Shown here: positions 9,409 through 21,400 of the stretch, in pieces
Numbering within the stretch: the stretch's first letter is position 1
How the letters are laid out: each line of letters starts with the position of its first letter
Assembly: GCA_963989385.1 (NCBI GenBank)
Contig: OZ022500.1
Coordinates: forward strand, 116,725,842-116,789,841
Reading direction: 5' to 3'
Length of the DNA stretch: 64,000 nucleotides
Origin: Ctena decussata
Taxonomy: Eukaryota > Mollusca > Bivalvia > Lucinida > Lucinidae
The notes under the pieces: model-generated
The model's database searches: none
Seen by the model: only the letters and a program-made list of their open reading frames with translations
Told to the model about the DNA's origin: nothing
Made by a program: the position numbers and the translations under genes

Positions 9409-12400
9409 GGCTAGGATGTATCAAAACCTTGAACCATTATCCAATATCAGTCCAAGTATTAGTATCAACTGAGTCCATTGTGGCCCTGTGAAATTATGTC
9501 TTATTTATATATAACTTTAACCAAAATCTTGTTCAAAATTCAGAGTTGATAACCTTGACTTCAAGGTCATCCAGTGGGGTAAGTATATAGTGTTTTGTAA
9601 AAACTCAAAAGTATCTAACATCAGTTCAAGTGTAAACTAAATCCTGTCAAGCATTATGGATCAGTATGCAATTAGAACACTTAAATAAAGACCAAATTTC
9701 CTAAGTCCCTGACCTTGACATCAAGGTCACTGAGCGGGGTTGGGGTAGTACTATGTAAAAGTTTATACTAATATATAACTACTGTGCAAATATAAAAAGA
9801 ATTCATCTATGGGTTCAGGAGATATGTGTCTTTAAAAAACTTTAACCAAAACAGCCAATCAATAAAAGGACAATTTTCTAAGTCCATGACCTTGACATCA
9901 AGGTCACTGAGGGGACTGGGGTAGTACCTTGGAAAACATTGAACCAATATCTAACTATAGTGCAAGTATCAAAGGAATCCATCCATGGGTTAAGGAGATA
10001 TTGGGCTTTATAAAACTTTAACCAAAACATCCAGTCCAAAAAACTCCCAATTTTCTAAGTCCATGACCTTGACACCAAGGTCACAAAGTGGGGTGGGTGT
10101 GGTACCCTGTTAAACTTTGGACCAATATCTAACTACAGTGCAAGTATCAAAAGAATCCATCCATGGGTTAGGGAGATATAGGTCTTTAAAAAACATTAAC
10201 CAAAACATCCAATCCGGACGCCGACGCTGACGCGGACGCTGACGCGGACGCGGACGCCGACGCGGACGCCGACGCCAAGGTGACAACAATAGCTCTTCCT
10301 GAACTTTCGTTCAGGCGAGCTAAAAATGATGCATGATAAACAGAAAACAAGGTTAGTTCCTTTTGATATCATGTTTATTAGGCTTGATCCAAAATCATCG
10401 AACTAATTGGTCAGCCTAGCTATTTTTGCGCATTTTCTGATCTTGCCTGACAAACATGATGCCAAAAGAAACTAAAAAGATATTCTGTATAAACTAATGT
10501 ATTCGGATATTATAAGTTTTTTAGTAGAGACAGAAAACAAACTGCAGCCGGTTTGTCGATAACAACTCCCTTAAATGTGACAGATTTGAACCAAAACTGC
10601 TCATACTGACAAGATTTCTTCGTTTGACCTACCCAGTATAAACGAAAGCGTAATTTTTGTGCAAAATTTGTTTATACAATAGAATCAGACAAATTCAAGA
10701 AATGTGACACTCATGGGTCTACAAAGATGAATCGGTTTAATGTCCGTTTACGAATCATCGTATTGCAGAAGATAAAAATTTATGGAACAAAAACATATAT
10801 CTTTAGACTAGACGGCAAATGAAAAAATATAGTCATGAAACTGTCGTAATACAGATACAACTGCATATTTAAGGAAGATGAGCAATTGTTGTCAAACTAC
10901 AGCGACGTAACTCATCGGAAACCAAAAACTCGAAAAGTTACGCCGCAAAGTATTGGCTGAATGATATTGCAAATATGATGATGCATTTTCGTCAGATTAT
11001 TCAATTTAATCTAATGTATCTATATATAAATTCTCATAATTACATCGAACTGTGACCTGCAACGTTCACACAACGTGCATCAAGTTGTCCTTAACAATTT
11101 GCAAACAAGAGGGCCATGAGGCCCTGAATCGCTCACCTGAGTATGGTGGCCATGTAGGTCATCTGACCTAGACCGCTTGAATAGATTTTCGTTTGACTAG
11201 GGCCGTTTGAACAAATTTTCGTTCCCTTGACCCCTAGAGCCTCTACATGAAATTTGGTTACAACTTGCCAAGTGGCTTTTGAGGAGAGGTAATAAGAGAA
11301 ACCAGGGTCAAAGGTCAAAGGTCAAAGAATGACCTTAACCTGTTGTACGTGTACATTTTCATGTACTTATTAAGATGACTGTATATACCAATTTCCAGCT
11401 CAAAATCTTCAACAGTTTCCATGAAATCATTATCTTCTAGCATTTTCCCATACAAAAAGCACCAGAAAGCAAACTGACTTTGCCGTACAAGAGGTCAAGG
11501 TCAACCCAAGGTCATAATTTGAGCAATCTTGGTAGTACTTGCGTACCCGATGCTACATACCAAGTTTCATGGCCATTGGCCCATTGGTTCTGGAGAAGAA
11601 GATTTTTAAAGGTTTTTACCATATATGGGCTTGGTGGCCATGTTGGTCATGTGACTAGGACCGTTTGAACAAATTTGTTTACAATTTGCCCTATGGCTTT
11701 TGAGGAGATGTGTGAAATTGTCGCAATATGAGAGACCAGGGTCAAAGAATGACCTTGACCTCTTGTACGCATAAATTTTCATGTACTCATTAAGATGACT
11801 GTATATACCAATTTTCAGGTCAAAATCTTCAACAGTCTCCAAAAAATCCTATGTTCTAGCATTTTCCCATATAAAAGCACCAGAAAGCAAATTTGACCTT
11901 GCCGTAAAAAAGGTCAAGGTCAACCCAAGGTCATAATTTGAACAATCTTGGTAGTACTTGTGTACCCAATGCTACACACCAAGTTTCAGGGCCATCAGCC
12001 ATTTGGTTCATGAGGAGAAGATTTTTAAAGCTTTTTACCATATATGGGCATGGCGGCCATATTGGTCATGTGACTAGGACCGTTTGAACAAATTTTCATT
12101 TCCTTGCCTCCTAGAGCCTTCTACATGAAATTTGGGCACAATTGGCCCTGTGGCTTTTGAGGAGATGGGTGAAATTGTCGCAATACGAGAGACCAGGGTC
12201 AAAGGTCAAAGAATGACCTTGACTTCTTGTACGCATAAATTTTCATGTACTCATTAAGCTGACTGTATATATCAATTTTCAGTCAAAATCTTCAACAGTT
12301 TCCAAGAAATCTTATGTTCTAGCATTTTCCCATATAAAAGCACCAGAAAGCAAATTTGACCGTGCCGTAAAAAGGTCAAGGTCAACCCAAGGTCATAATT

Positions 12401-15400
12401 TGAACAATCTTGGTAGTACTTGTGTACCCGATGCTACATACCAAGTTTCAGGGCCATCAGCCTATTGGTTCTGGAGAAGAAGATTTTTATAGGTTTTTAC
12501 CATATATGGGCATGGCGGCCATGTTGGTCATGTGACCAGGACCGTTTGAACAACTTTTCGTTCCTAAGTCCCCTAGAGGCTACATATGAAATTTGGTTAT
12601 AATTAGCCCAGCGGTTTCAGAGGAGAAGTCGTTTGAAATTGTGGACGGACGGACGAACGACGGACGACGGACGGACGACGGACAACGGAGCCTTACCATC
12701 CTATAAGCTCCCCCGGAGCCGTTGGCTCAGATGAGCTAAAAAGAAACAATAACACACACAACACGAAAAGTTTCCGCTGTTATTCGGTTGGTCGTAGCGT
12801 CTACAAGATACCTACTCGCATTAAACGTGATTGGAACAAAAAGCTTCGAAAAAAAAAATAATAATAAATAAAAAAAAAGAAATAAAAAAATCATATATAA
12901 GAAGTCATAACTTCCTGATGTACCATTTTGGATGTTACTGATTTTCTCTACGTCTTAATGAAACGCATTGACTGTTTTAGAATGATAGTGCTGGTATAAT
13001 TTTCAACACCATGCACAAGCTACTTCATTTGTACAATACACAGTTGTGTAATTGTTTAGTTATTATTTTAGGAAATGAAAAGTTGAAACCAGTGGATGCA
13101 AAGAAGAAACCAGCCTGTGTCAGCTCATTGAACCTTTCACTTGCAAACATCTGATTGAACTGCTTACACCATACATAGCTAGGAAGCCCTGAGACATATA
13201 AGAATATTGGCAACACTCTCTAAAATGACCGCGAGTCACACATTTAATTTTCAGCTTACACTTCCTTTCTTTTGATATTTACCTCCAAAAACTCGATTTA
13301 TAAATATTTAATAAGTAGCACGTATTCGAAAATTGTTAAAGAGTCTCTGGTTATTACATACTGAGCTAATACAATTCTATGTAACAAAATACCGCTTACC
13401 CGTGAGTCCGGCTGTAAAAAGAAAATGTAGTATGATCATTAAATTATGAAAACATTACGAACTAACCAATTTTAAACTGTGTATACATTAGAAAAGATAT
13501 CCAGTTTAATATACGATATTGTGTAATTATAAAACATTTAAAACGAAGAGATTTCGACATACAATCATAGAATAAGCCGAAAAATGAAGGTTGTCTTTGT
13601 TTAAAATTGTTACACATTTTAAATGTAATTCATGGACATTTCTTAGAGGGAAAGAAAAGTGTTATTACATGAAATTATACGCATTTCATAACCTAAATTC
13701 TTTTTTAAGAACTAACTGTAAAGTTGTCCCGTATATCTGCTGTATCTTACACACAGCAGACGAAAGGCGAGGCTCAATCCTCAACTTTTGTTTTCCTTTC
13801 ATCTTCCTTTATCAAAATCAAGTATCCTTGGGTTTTTTTCAGACGAGGTGCCGGTGAAATTCAAACCCACGACTACTTACACCGAATCCTAGAGCACAAA
13901 TACTCGGCCATGGACCCCCTATAATCTCCTTTGGAGCACTTGAATTGTGAATGGTATACAGCCAAAACAACTATCATTTCCTTTCTAATATTTTCAAACA
14001 CATATATCTGCTTTGTTACATCATTTAATTTGAGCAGTTATTTAAAATGCTTGTGGCTGTGTAGTTCGACTCTGTGAGTACATTATCAAACGTTTTAAAG
14101 TTTGTGTTTTGGTGAATGATGATGAAAGCTAAGGCGAGGGTTGGACCTCCGTAAAATGTTTTTACTAAATTGTCTATGTTTATATGACTTACGACTGCGA
14201 TCTTATAATTTGGGTACTTTGACCACTTTAACTTTAAGTCAATTACTGACCATCTCAAGGCGGTACTTCCGTTGTGTTTACCTATATCATTGTTCGTTGC
14301 GTTAGAATACCTGTCATATTTGAAAATTTCACTTGTTCTGTCTGTTTGTTCTCTTATTTTCATGGTGTGCTTTACGTATATAAGCAAAAAAAAGATGTGT
14401 TGTGTGGTTCGTTTGATTTACTGTGTGACCACCTACCTGGGAAAGAGCTTTTCAACTGGCTCTGCTTGTGTTGTATTACTTTATGTCACTATCTATCGTT
14501 TGATGTGGAATTCATTTGTTTCAGAGGTTCAACACTATTTTTATGAATGTGTCGTGCTTTATGGATATGGTCATTTTTTGTTTGTTTGTACTTTAACTGA
14601 AATCCGTGTACGAGGCATCATTATTTTATTATTATTTTATAATGTATCAATACAAAATTGAATGCGACATATAAGTGCATATCTGTATTTACCTTCCTCA
14701 TAGTCACTAAACCCCAAACTTTTGACGGCGGTATCGGCAGGCAACGGACATCCTCTCTGAGCCACACTTAATGACTTGCTCCGAGAGGTAGCGCAGCTGC
14801 AGACATCAGGTAAGAGACGCCGACGTATTAACCCGCGAGCGCAGGCGTCCACCACCTCAGCTCCCATGGCGACAGGTAAGGCCAGAGTATTTCATCAGTA
14901 TCGAGTACTAACTCCAATACTAAAGATCCAGAATCAGCTCTGAAGCACTGATCACTGGGCTGATGATACACAAAGGGACAAATCATCCAGTATCATTACA
15001 ATTTCTTATATCATTATAAATGATAATAAGATTACCTCCATGGCATACGTAACAAGGCCATTGTATCCTCCATCCAAATCATTTGCCGCTACCATAGTCC
15101 AACTCGTATTGACGGCTTCGTCCTGTAGGAAATTCTCAAAGTCTTAATACTCAGATTTGAGCTGAGCCATAAAATGTATGCCTCAGACCGTATGCTAACA
15201 TCGAAAGTTTATATAAACCACATCATGTGATTTCAAACAATGTGGGATTGGTGACAAGCAAAAGCTCTGATCAGTGTGCACTATAAAGAGCCTTCACTTG
15301 TCATATCAGCCATCTATGGAATAGGCCCAAACCGTACAGCCAACAGTGGGGCCCTTTATAGACCGATGTTAACGATTAGGACGAGCTGAATATCACGTGT

Positions 15401-18400
15401 CAAAATTGCCACGTTGTTGGGAGTCACATGATTCGACTCAGTTATTATGAGGGTAGTATATACATATTAGATCTTATCATTTTCTGCCTTTCTACTTTCC
15501 ATTGGTCTAAAATTACAATGCATCGCTTTAACCATCTGTAGGATTATAACAATAATCACAAGATGGTGTAGTGTTATCTTTCACCACTGAACTGCTCAGT
15601 TTTCGGTAAAAGACAGGTAGACAATTTATGTTATTTAAGAATTGATTGTTTTACCTTTCGCCGTCCATTGGGTGATCGTGAAGCTAATGGAATTTTAACG
15701 ACGACCACAATGAACATCGAAACGTAAAATGTCAACGTTTATATTTACACTGTAGTTTAACTAATCTATATATGCTTCATAATACTATTGATAAATCAAA
15801 AATTTGCAAATTATTAATTATGACGTCCAATAAAATCACGACGTCTGATTGACTCACGACATGTGGGCAAGTATCAGTCATCAATTGCTACAAATTGGTT
15901 CACAAAAGAGAAATCAGCGGCAAGTGAAAATATTTTCTGATAACATTTGTCAAAAAGAAAATGAATTGTAAAATGTATTAGTGTAAGATGTCAATGAAAT
16001 GTCAGGTCTATTAGACTTTGCGTTCAGGTAGAATTTGAAATTTGAATCTGATGAAATCCCTGTTGATTTTGAGTTGGCAATACACCAGTCTATCAGATTA
16101 CATTTTCGTAATCCATGTCTTAGCCCATGCTACTGCATTTCAACCAAGAAAACTATGAAAGCCAGATATGGACTGTAATTTTTAACTGTGGATCTCGCGG
16201 GAGATCCACAGTCAAAGATATCAGTCCTATTCTGGCATCAAGAAGAACAGCAAGAAAATCCACAAAATGTTGATATATAAAGTAGACGGCCAGGAAAGTA
16301 ACCAACTCCCTCTGCTTCTGCTAAAGAGACCGCAAGAAAAATGGAGATATTTCTGTTTCAGATGCAAGTGTGACGTGCTGTATTATAGAATAAGCCTTTG
16401 CTTTGAAATTATTTAGTTGACCGAACTTCAGTAGACGTTTTTGGAATACACGTTATTGGGCAAGACATTTTAGGTGTAGATGTTATGGTCCTAATTCCAG
16501 TATACATAAATAGCTTCATTATGCCGCATCTGGAATTCTATTCACTTATGTAGTTAGAGTTTTCAGGATCAAGTGTGCTCTGGCCTACTTGCAAATCCTA
16601 GATAAGCGTGTATCACCGGCAATCTGAAAAGAATATTTGACAACCTGTCTGCTGAGTAACCACTGATAGCATTATGTCACATGGTGAGGTTTAACATGCC
16701 TGCTAAACGCGCATTCTATTCTCACCTGGTAAATAAAATATAACAAGCTTCAGCCAAAATACACAGAAGAATTAATTTGTGGCTTTTAAAGGAATGCTGA
16801 CCCTCCGAATGGTTTGAAGAGTGGATACTGATAAGACCTTTTATATAAATCTCTCTCTCTCTCTCTCTTGAATTCACATGGCTTTTTTCTAAAATTAGAA
16901 TTTTGTAATGTAAAAGTGTCATTTTTTTAAACAGGATAAAACATGACAAGTCCAACATATATATGCACATTGCATTGTTTGCAGGATATCTGGTGTCTTT
17001 TCATGAAATCAGCTAAACTTAAGTCCGTTCTTAACACTCCTGCTTCTGCGATTCTATTGACTTTATGAAATATGCCTGATTTTCCAGAATATCAAACACT
17101 AAACAATTCTAGCAATGGACTTGGACAGGATAAATTGTAGCTCAAAACTTATTTGGTCCTGGTATAGAAAATTTAAATTTCAGCTTTTATCGATCAAAAA
17201 AAAAACTACTGGCTATTCCTTGAAATATTTTAGCAATGTCTCACAATCTATTCGACTTATATCTACGTAAACCATATTAGTACAAAATTTCACTTTGTAC
17301 ACCATAAACTAGTGGAGTTAATACATAATTCCTGAAAGTGGTCGAAACGAAATTTCGGTTGGCCAATTTTAGGAGTTTTGTGACAACTCCTTCATTTCTT
17401 TACGTCAAAGCAACAAGTATCCACAAATACTCTTCATATGCATAATCGAATTCTGTCGTTATGTTTTTGGCTTGATATTTCTTGAGGTTTGCACTTTTAA
17501 TCCCGAGATAAGAATGGAATTGCGCATTTACCATGTGTATTTATTGTAACACAGCTCAAACTATTGATCACTTTGGCTAAGTCGCCGCAGTTACCCATGT
17601 AACAGATTCGCGTCAGAAGTCCTAACTTTGTGTCATTATGTGAAAGAGTACTTTGATTTGAAGAGTGAATTTAAGAAAATGACATATAAACAAAGTGAAA
17701 ATCAGCGGTATTCACGCTTTTACTGACCTCTGGAATTTCCAGTCGGTATGGCTCGTTTTGGAATTCAGGATATTCATCATTCACATCAGCGATATACACA
17801 TTAAAGTCTAAATATATCTAAATGAAGAAACGAATTGCATGAAAATCAAAAGTAGTATAGATGAGAACCAAGATTTGTTTCAAACGCTTTAATTTCAAAT
17901 TACATTTAAAACAGATCGCAAGTTGAAATAAAAAATCTTTACAGAAATAGCATGCACCTGGTTGACCCTGTACGGTAGGAAATTGAAAACCGGGGTTATT
18001 TAACTTTTATAGGCGCGACGAAAGGAAAGGATGGCAAAACATTTAAGTGAGCCGCATGAGTCTTGCATTCAATGCGTTAAGGTGTCAGGGATACATATGG
18101 AGATAATCAAATGACGAGAAACAAAAAAAAAAACAAAAAAAAACAAACAAAAAAAAAAAAACATCATCCAAACAAACTTTAAAAAAATGTAGTAAATACA
18201 TGCGGACACAGATTTTATTAGGACTTATATGTTCACTCATCCCTTACTGTCCTAACTGTGCAGGATTATGGTGCAATTCGCAATAAACATAAATACAGCT
18301 GTAGGAATCTAAAATTTAAAAATCTTAATTATTCATTCTATAGAAAAGACGAAATAGATTGATTGTGTCTGTTACTAGATATGTGCTTTTCAGTTCTGAA

Positions 18401-21400
18401 ATTCATCTTAGCTGGTTTGTACTTTGTGGTTATGGCTGTTTCTGGGTATATAAAGCTACGTTTTTGCTTTTGTCCAAATATGTTTTGTTTGCCCTGGGAA
18501 TTGCTCCATCCCACTTGAGCCAAGCTATTGTAAGGATACACAATTCAGCAGTGAATTGCGATATTATATTTTTCTATGTGTAGAATGTTGTTTGTATAGT
18601 ACTTACCACGTTTGCCTCGTCATCAGCAGCTTGAAACTTTAATTCGATGTAATGTGTCCCCCTGCAATTATCGAAGAAATATGGCTGAGATAAACTTTAC
18701 CTGAATGTATGTTTGTTGTTACATGCAATTGTCGAAGAAAAAATATTCACTTTTTATATACTTAAATATGGCTGCGATGATCTTTTCCTCATGATCCTAT
18801 GCGTTGTTTGGAAAACTCTCAAAGTATAAGAGCCACGACACGAGAAAAACAACAAAGTGGTTGTGCGCCCAGCGCAGACTCAAACCCATCGCTAAGCGCT
18901 AAAAGGTAAGCTAAGGGTTTAAGCTACCTCCATGCGGACAGCGAAGACTCTGGTCAGACTGGGCGGATGCCCAGGCTGATCTGAGTCTACGCTGGGCGCA
19001 CAACCACTTTGTTGGTTTTCTCGTGTCGCAGCTCAGTTAACATTGTCGCGAAAGTGTCTATTGCATTTGTTCTGAAACCGTCTGCACTGAATTTGGTATA
19101 ATTAAGTTCTTTTTCATACACAAATTGAAAAAATTGTAAAATCGTCGTTCGAACTGACCAAACTTTTGTAATTAGCATTTCTTCTGAGTTAAAACATATA
19201 TTTATTTAATAATTTTATTGTTTGATGGGGTCATTATATAAAAATAAAAAAAAATCGTGGAAGACAGGAATTCTTTTATAATCACTCAGCAAGGGTTCTT
19301 TTGCTCCAGTATAACAGTGGTGTTAGACGAAGTTGGTAACAGCAAAATATGAAGTTAGTCGGTATTCGGTGGTACTCATCAACGAATGATGAAGTGCCCC
19401 TAGCGGGTGTGTTTTCTTTGAACTCACGCCACCCGTGGTTAAACTAGTGATTGTTTTCTCTAATCTTTATTCTATTTGCCGCGGAATGCGACAGAAAGTG
19501 TAGCTCAGAGAGGGATGCTTGTTGCCTGCCTATCATCTTTTCTTTCAAACTTTTGAAGTTTAGCTACAATGAAGAAGTTAAATACAGAAACCCTCGCCTG
19601 TTGCACTAAATTTGGTATGGATACGTTTATATTGATAGCATCATACTTTTGAATGGGCTTATATGGCTTTGATAAACGAAGAGTCCTCTACGCAGACCGT
19701 TCACCTGCTTGCGTTTGGCGCTACATCAAAACTAAGTGCGAGGTTGTATGCATCAAAGAAAAAGAAGCAATGTTTTTCTCAAGGCGGTTTCTTTTAGTTA
19801 GAATCATTATTGTCGAAAATATGATGGTTAGTTTATTCGTTTGCGCTTTCCCTTTGTACTTTGATATACTTTGTTGTTAAAAACAGAAAATAGGTAATAT
19901 GTATGTTGAGTAATCTCTTTTACTGTAACAAGTTCGTCAACTTTTTTGATTGAATTTCTATTCTAACGTGACGTTAACGTCCCCCCCCCCCCCCCCAATT
20001 GAGCGTATAGGAAGCTTCATCGTGTCAAATTCTGTGATAAATCACGTTGCTAACGTCTCGGCGTGCAAAGGAGTAGGTTCACGAAGGCTGAAAATCGGCC
20101 CTGTAAAATTGTTAAATTTCAAACATGTCAAATCAGTGACTTGTTTTTTTTTCATATAGTCTATCATAGAACTTATATAACCCATATGAATTTTGACGCT
20201 ATGGCCTTTCTCAAACCTACTCCTTTCGTGCTTTGATGACGTCGGATGCAAATATTTCCGTCGATGTCCACCTCAAAATAGTCCTATAGTGAAGGTCGTA
20301 ATAATCTTGCATCTTTATTCTGTTTAATGTTAGTATCGCAATAATGTTTCATCACCGAAAAAATATCGCTGATTAACACGTTTTGTCGAGTAAATGAGAA
20401 TATTAATTCACCCAGGCTTCACCGTCTTGATTTAAAATTTCGCGATCTGTCCTCCATCACCATGTATAAAATAACGATAATTCATCGGTAAGGAAAACTT
20501 ATTTCGAAAGTATACAACAACTATTGTAGCTTCATTGGTCAAAACTGTCTTAATTGGTCCCTTTTAATGTTACATACAAAGATAGAATAAAGACAAAAAC
20601 TAGTACATACTCTATCCCTGTCCAGCTTTTGTTTTAGCATTACATCAACATGAATTTTGTTTCCATGTGTTTGGGTGAAACTGACGTAGTCAGTTGTCGT
20701 AGGATCACTGACAATGATACGGACATTATCACCAGATTCAGGATCGGTAACGTTAAACGTCTTGATAACAGTACCTGAAATTATAAGAGTAGAAGCCTCT
20801 GAACGCCAACAGCACCAAACATCACGACTAGATGAACTATTTTACAACATAATACTCGCAAAGATGCATAGAAAGTGCCAATGATTGATCATAGCCTATC
20901 AATTGAACCAACAGGACTTGTAAACGAAGGCACCAACAGTATGTACGCAAGACAAAGCAAAAACTCGGCTCTCTCTTCCCCAGCTAGATCAAAGGACTTA
21001 ACAAGCATAGCAACGACTTATCCTGAAAAAGTCTTTTAGCGAGTGGCCACAAAGTCAACTAACGGAAAGCAGCAGAACCCCCGTCTTTGAACATGGATTT
21101 TACACGGATGCCAAAATTCCATCGTATGTTCAAAACCTAGCTGTTACATACAACTACTGGGCGCAAATATGGTTTATTTTTTTACCTCTAGGTGGACAAA
21201 TCAAATGTCACATGAAATACGTTGGAAGCTAGAGCGAGAGTTGGAGCTTCATAAATCCGGTTAAGAACCGCCACTCCCGAGTAGTTTATTACTCATTCAA
21301 GGCTTTGTTTCCGTTGTGGTTCGTAGATGCTATAGATAGTTCTTTCCGCTCGATGCCATTTTGATATATGTTTCGTATATGTTTTTTTTTTTATGTTTGT

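Larger units (their letters stand above)
9106..10325. mobile_element. Pearl/Helitron-like non-autonomous element with internal tandem repeats
   Basis: The left end carries a hairpin (gctgtcgcctgacagc) and then tagctcgcctgaa. The right end carries a hairpin (cctgaactttcgttcagg) and the inverted counterpart ttcaggcgagcta, followed by A-rich DNA. Between them are about four units of a 155-178-bp tandem repeat, each with a cttgacatcaaggtcac-like core, then a GACGCN hexamer run. Left and right signature blocks around a tandem core are the layout described for bivalve pearl elements. The Helitron link (3' hairpin followed by CTAA) is inference. Confidence 0.5.

Noticed and set aside
14272..14661. 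Plus-strand 129-codon hydrophobic frame
   Set aside because: Lies in dispersed repeat family D; the equivalent region of other copies is not open in the same frame.
14637..14867. Minus-strand 76-codon frame within the cadherin gene, with a donor-like end
   Set aside because: Overlaps a dispersed repeat shared with 19490-19605, has no cadherin motif and would disturb the exon 6/7/8 frame.
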